Assembly (NCBI GenBank): GCA_026388345.1
Contig: JAPLJY010000281.1
Span: 1-7,098, forward strand
Source of the DNA: Deltaproteobacteria bacterium
GTDB taxonomy: Bacteria > Desulfobacterota > Syntrophia > Syntrophales > UBA5619
Direction: 5' to 3'
Length of the DNA: 7,098 nt
The position numbers were made by a program, and so were the translations under genes. Shown in pieces: positions 4,917 through 7,098 of the stretch (positions are counted from its first letter, which is position 1; the number at the start of each line of letters is the position of its first letter). The notes below the pieces were generated by a model. The model saw nothing but the letters and a program-made list of their open reading frames with translations, searched no databases and was not told the DNA's origin.

Positions 4917-6515
4917 ATGATCCTGGGAATTGATGTGGGCGGCACGCATACGGATGCGGTTCTGATCGATCACTTCGCGGTTTTGAAAAAGGCCAAGGTT
5001 CTCACGGACGGGCAAAACCTTGTTACATCCCTCCTCGCGGTTGTTCAGAACAAGGTCGACCGGGTGGGAATGCTGGTCGTCAGCGGCCCCGGCCTTCCGC
5101 CCTCCCTGTATGACGTACCCCAGGATACCTATTTCATGTCGGGCTACATCAATCACCGCGGCATGGAAATAGCCGGCATTGACCGGAAAGAAGCGGACCG
5201 CATGCGGGACCGTTTCCACTCCGAAGGGATCCGGAACGTCGGCATTGTCGGAAAGTTCTCCACACGCAATCCCCGGCAGGAGATCGAACTCCGGGAGATC
5301 GTCCAGGATCAGCTCAATCATGTCTCCCTGGGCCACCGGATGTCCGGGCATCTCAACTTTCCCCGGCGGATCGCAACAACCTATCTCAACGAGGCGATCT
5401 GGGGCCTCTATCAAAGATTCGTCAAGGAAGTCCTTCATTTTGTCCGCACCCGGGGAATCAACGTACCGATCTATATCCTGAAGGCGGACGGCGGAACCTT
5501 CGATATCTCGCAATCCGTGGGATTTCCCGTTCAGACGATCCTTTCCGGCCCCGCGGCCAGCGTCATGGGGATCCTGACAACGACCGGCTGCAACAGTGAC
5601 GCCATCGCCCTCGATATCGGCGGCACGACGACGGATATCGCGTTGTTCGCCGACGGGGTCCCCCTTTTCGAGCCCTTCGGCGTCACAATCGAAGGTCACA
5701 AAACCCTGATCCGGGGACTGAGAACCCGGTCGATCGGCGCCGGCGGCGACAGCGTCGTCCGTCTTCGGGAAGGAAGGCTCTCTGTCGGACCGGAGCGGGA
5801 AGGACCTGCGGCAGCCTTCGGAGGGCCTTTTCCGACGCCGACGGATGCCATGATCGTTCTCGGGATGACCGGCATCGGCGACCCGGATAAGGCCGCGGCC
5901 GCAATCATCCCCCTTGCCGACGCCCTTCATTGCCCGGTTACCGAGGCTGCCCGGGCGATCTTTCAGGAAACCTGCCGGATGATCGCCGCCCATGTCCGGG
6001 ATTTCGTCGAGGAGATCAACAACCAGCCTGTTTATACGATCCATGAGATGCTTGACGGGAAACGGCTAAATCCCCGTCTCCTCTATGTGGTGGGAGGACC
6101 CGCCGGCCTCCTGGCGCCCGAACTGGGCAGGCTCCTCGACTGCGAGGTCCATATCCCGGTACATGCCGAGGTGGCCAACGCCATCGGGGCCGCCCTGGCC
6201 AGGACGACGGCGGAGATGACCCTCCTTGCCGACACCGAACAGCGGACCCTGACCATCGGCGAAGAGGGCCTTCAGACCACCATTCCGCAGCGTTTCACAA
6301 TGGAAGACGTCGTTCGCGTCGGCAGGGAAAAGCTCCGGGAAAAGGTTCTGAACATGGGCGCCGCCCAGGAGGACCTGCAGATCGAGGTGGTTGAGGCCCA
6401 GGAATTCAATATGATCCGGGAGTACTGTACGACCGGAAAGAATATCAGGGTCAAGGTCCAGATCAAGCCGGGCTGCATCGCCAACCTTGAACGGGGGAAC
6501 ACCCTATGCCGTTGA
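4917..6515 (+). CDS. Hydantoinase/oxoprolinase family ATPase, HyuA-like, short form
   Basis: A 532-residue cytoplasmic protein of the HyuA/5-oxoprolinase family with the ASKHA (actin/Hsp70-like) ATPase fold. Motifs in order: phosphate-1 loop DVGGTHTD (6-13), KADGGTF (189-195), LSGPAAS (209-215), second phosphate loop DIGGTTTD (233-240), SIGAGGDSV (272-280) and VVGGPAG near 391-397. Family members couple ATP hydrolysis to ring opening of hydantoins or 5-oxoproline, or form the beta subunit of acetone and acetophenone carboxylases. The substrate cannot be read from sequence. HyuA proteins are usually near 690 residues, so this is a short version whose last ~80 residues differ; no HyuB partner is adjacent in the window. 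The start at 4917 has GAGG at 7 bases and lets the protein begin MILGIDVGG, typical of the family; an in-frame TTG at 4860 lies in the promoter. The stop overlaps the HDAC start by 10 bases, so the two are co-translated. Confidence 0.85.
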   Translation: MILGIDVGGTHTDAVLIDHFAVLKKAKVLTDGQNLVTSLLAVVQNKVDRVGMLVVSGPGLPPSLYDVPQDTYFMSGYINHRGMEIAGIDRKEADRMRDRFHSEGIRNVGIVGKFSTRNPRQEIELREIVQDQLNHVSLGHRMSGHLNFPRRIATTYLNEAIWGLYQRFVKEVLHFVRTRGINVPIYILKADGGTFDISQSVGFPVQTILSGPAASVMGILTTTGCNSDAIALDIGGTTTDIALFADGVPLFEPFGVTIEGHKTLIRGLRTRSIGAGGDSVVRLREGRLSVGPEREGPAAAFGGPFPTPTDAMIVLGMTGIGDPDKAAAAIIPLADALHCPVTEAARAIFQETCRMIAAHVRDFVEEINNQPVYTIHEMLDGKRLNPRLLYVVGGPAGLLAPELGRLLDCEVHIPVHAEVANAIGAALARTTAEMTLLADTEQRTLTIGEEGLQTTIPQRFTMEDVVRVGREKLREKVLNMGAAQEDLQIEVVEAQEFNMIREYCTTGKNIRVKVQIKPGCIANLERGNTLCR

Positions 6516-7098
6516 AACCGCAAAACCGAACCGGTTTGATCTTCTTCCCCGCCTTCGACTGGGCCATTTCACCGAACCACCCTGAGCGGGAGGAGCGTCT
6601 TCTCTACACCCAGGATCAGGTCTTCGAGGAGGGCCTTCTCGATTTCGAGAACATCCGCGAGTACAAACCCGGAATCGCAACCGCAGAGGATATCAACCGG
6701 GCGCATATCTGCGTCCCGGATGCGGGCAGCGTGGTCACGGAATCGCACCTCATCTCGGCGGGTGGCGCCATCACCGCGGCCCGGAAGGTCCTCTCCGGCG
6801 AAGTCGACAACGCCTTCGCGCTGGTCCGGCCGCCGGGCCACCATGCGATGCTCGTCGTCCACGGCGCCCGCGGCTTCTGCAATGTGAACATCGAAGCGAT
6901 CATGATCGAATACATCCGCCGGCACTTCGGTCCGAAAAGGATTGCCGTCGTGGATACGGACTGCCACCACGGCGACGGCACCCAGGACATCTACTGGAAC
7001 GACCCGGACACCCTGTGCATCTCCATTCACCAGGACGGCAGGACCCTTTATCCGGGAACCGGTTTCCGCGACGAGTTCGGCGGGCCGAACGCCCTCGG
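6506..7098 (+). CDS. Histone deacetylase superfamily zinc hydrolase (3' end outside window)
   Basis: The first 197 residues of a class I/II-type histone deacetylase-fold protein, open to the window edge. Bacterial relatives include AcuC and acetylpolyamine amidohydrolases, zinc enzymes that remove acyl groups from lysines, polyamines or small amides. Visible motifs: NHPEREERL (24-32, substrate-entry region), RPPGHHA (108-114) with the catalytic histidine pair H112/H113, GFCNVNIEA (123-131), DTDCHHGDGTQD (150-161) with zinc ligands D152 and H154, and SIHQDG followed by YPGTG (173-186). The third zinc ligand and the catalytic tyrosine lie beyond the window. All visible active-site residues are present, so the protein should be active. 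ATG 6506 has GGGGG 8 bases upstream inside the hydantoinase gene and overlaps its stop by 10 bases, showing translational coupling. Whether it acts on protein lysines or on a metabolite is unknown; the coupling favours a small-molecule amide. Confidence 0.9.
   Translation, partial: MPLKPQNRTGLIFFPAFDWAISPNHPEREERLLYTQDQVFEEGLLDFENIREYKPGIATAEDINRAHICVPDAGSVVTESHLISAGGAITAARKVLSGEVDNAFALVRPPGHHAMLVVHGARGFCNVNIEAIMIEYIRRHFGPKRIAVVDTDCHHGDGTQDIYWNDPDTLCISIHQDGRTLYPGTGFRDEFGGPNAL

Noticed and set aside
4863..6044. Long open frame (393 codons) on the minus strand
   Set aside because: It is antisense to the hydantoinase-like gene, whose motifs are unambiguous. Its protein has no recognisable domain, and its composition (Asp/Arg/Gly-rich) is what a GC-biased gene gives in the opposite strand.
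6569..7030. 153-codon open frame on the minus strand
   Set aside because: Antisense to the histone-deacetylase-family gene, whose active-site motifs are conserved.
1..7098. tRNA, rRNA, CRISPR array, insertion sequence, phage genes or a defence system
   Set aside because: No cloverleaf-like sequence, spaced direct repeats, transposase or integrase was found. The lone HNH protein is of the YajD housekeeping type and not part of a recognisable defence cluster.

Overview
The window is a 7.1 kb piece of a bacterial chromosome with high GC and strong G/C bias at third codon positions. It looks like ordinary housekeeping and accessory metabolism: no mobile element, CRISPR array, tRNA or rRNA was seen. 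The gene mix is an acetoacetate-CoA ligase, a stand-alone hydantoinase/oxoprolinase, a histone-deacetylase-fold hydrolase and a YajD-type HNH protein. With consensus-like sigma-70 promoters and canonical GGAGG ribosome binding sites, this fits an anaerobic Desulfobacterota (former Deltaproteobacteria, for example Syntrophales-like). That placement is inference, not something the sequence proves.

Layout. Positions 2-661 (+) hold the 3' end of a glutamine-dependent NAD+ synthetase gene (nadE). It is translationally coupled (ATGA) to a 66-residue zinc-ribbon protein gene. A bidirectional terminator (862-881) separates this unit from the convergent acetoacetyl-CoA synthetase gene (901-2856, -). 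The ligase gene has its own promoter at 2980-3008, whose -35 box lies inside a 26-bp palindrome (2990-3015) that looks like a repressor operator.

Three further minus-strand genes follow: a YajD-like HNH protein (stop at 3064, start uncertain), a DUF948 membrane protein (3605-4021) and a YtxH-family protein (4047-4412). The DUF948/YtxH pair is driven by a near-perfect TTGACA-18-TATAAT promoter with an inverted repeat in its spacer. A second bidirectional terminator (4508-4543) ends a short lipoprotein gene (4564-4767, -).

That lipoprotein gene is divergent from a hydantoinase/oxoprolinase-like ATPase gene (4917-6515, +). The two predicted promoters share a 12-bp palindrome at their overlapping -35 boxes (4860-4871). 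The hydantoinase gene overlaps by 10 bases the start of a histone-deacetylase-family gene (6506 to the window edge), so those two proteins are probably made together.

The most interesting points are the coupled ATP-dependent hydantoinase-like protein and zinc deacylase, which lack any visible HyuB partner, and the three palindrome-in-promoter arrangements. No clearly unprecedented system is evident.
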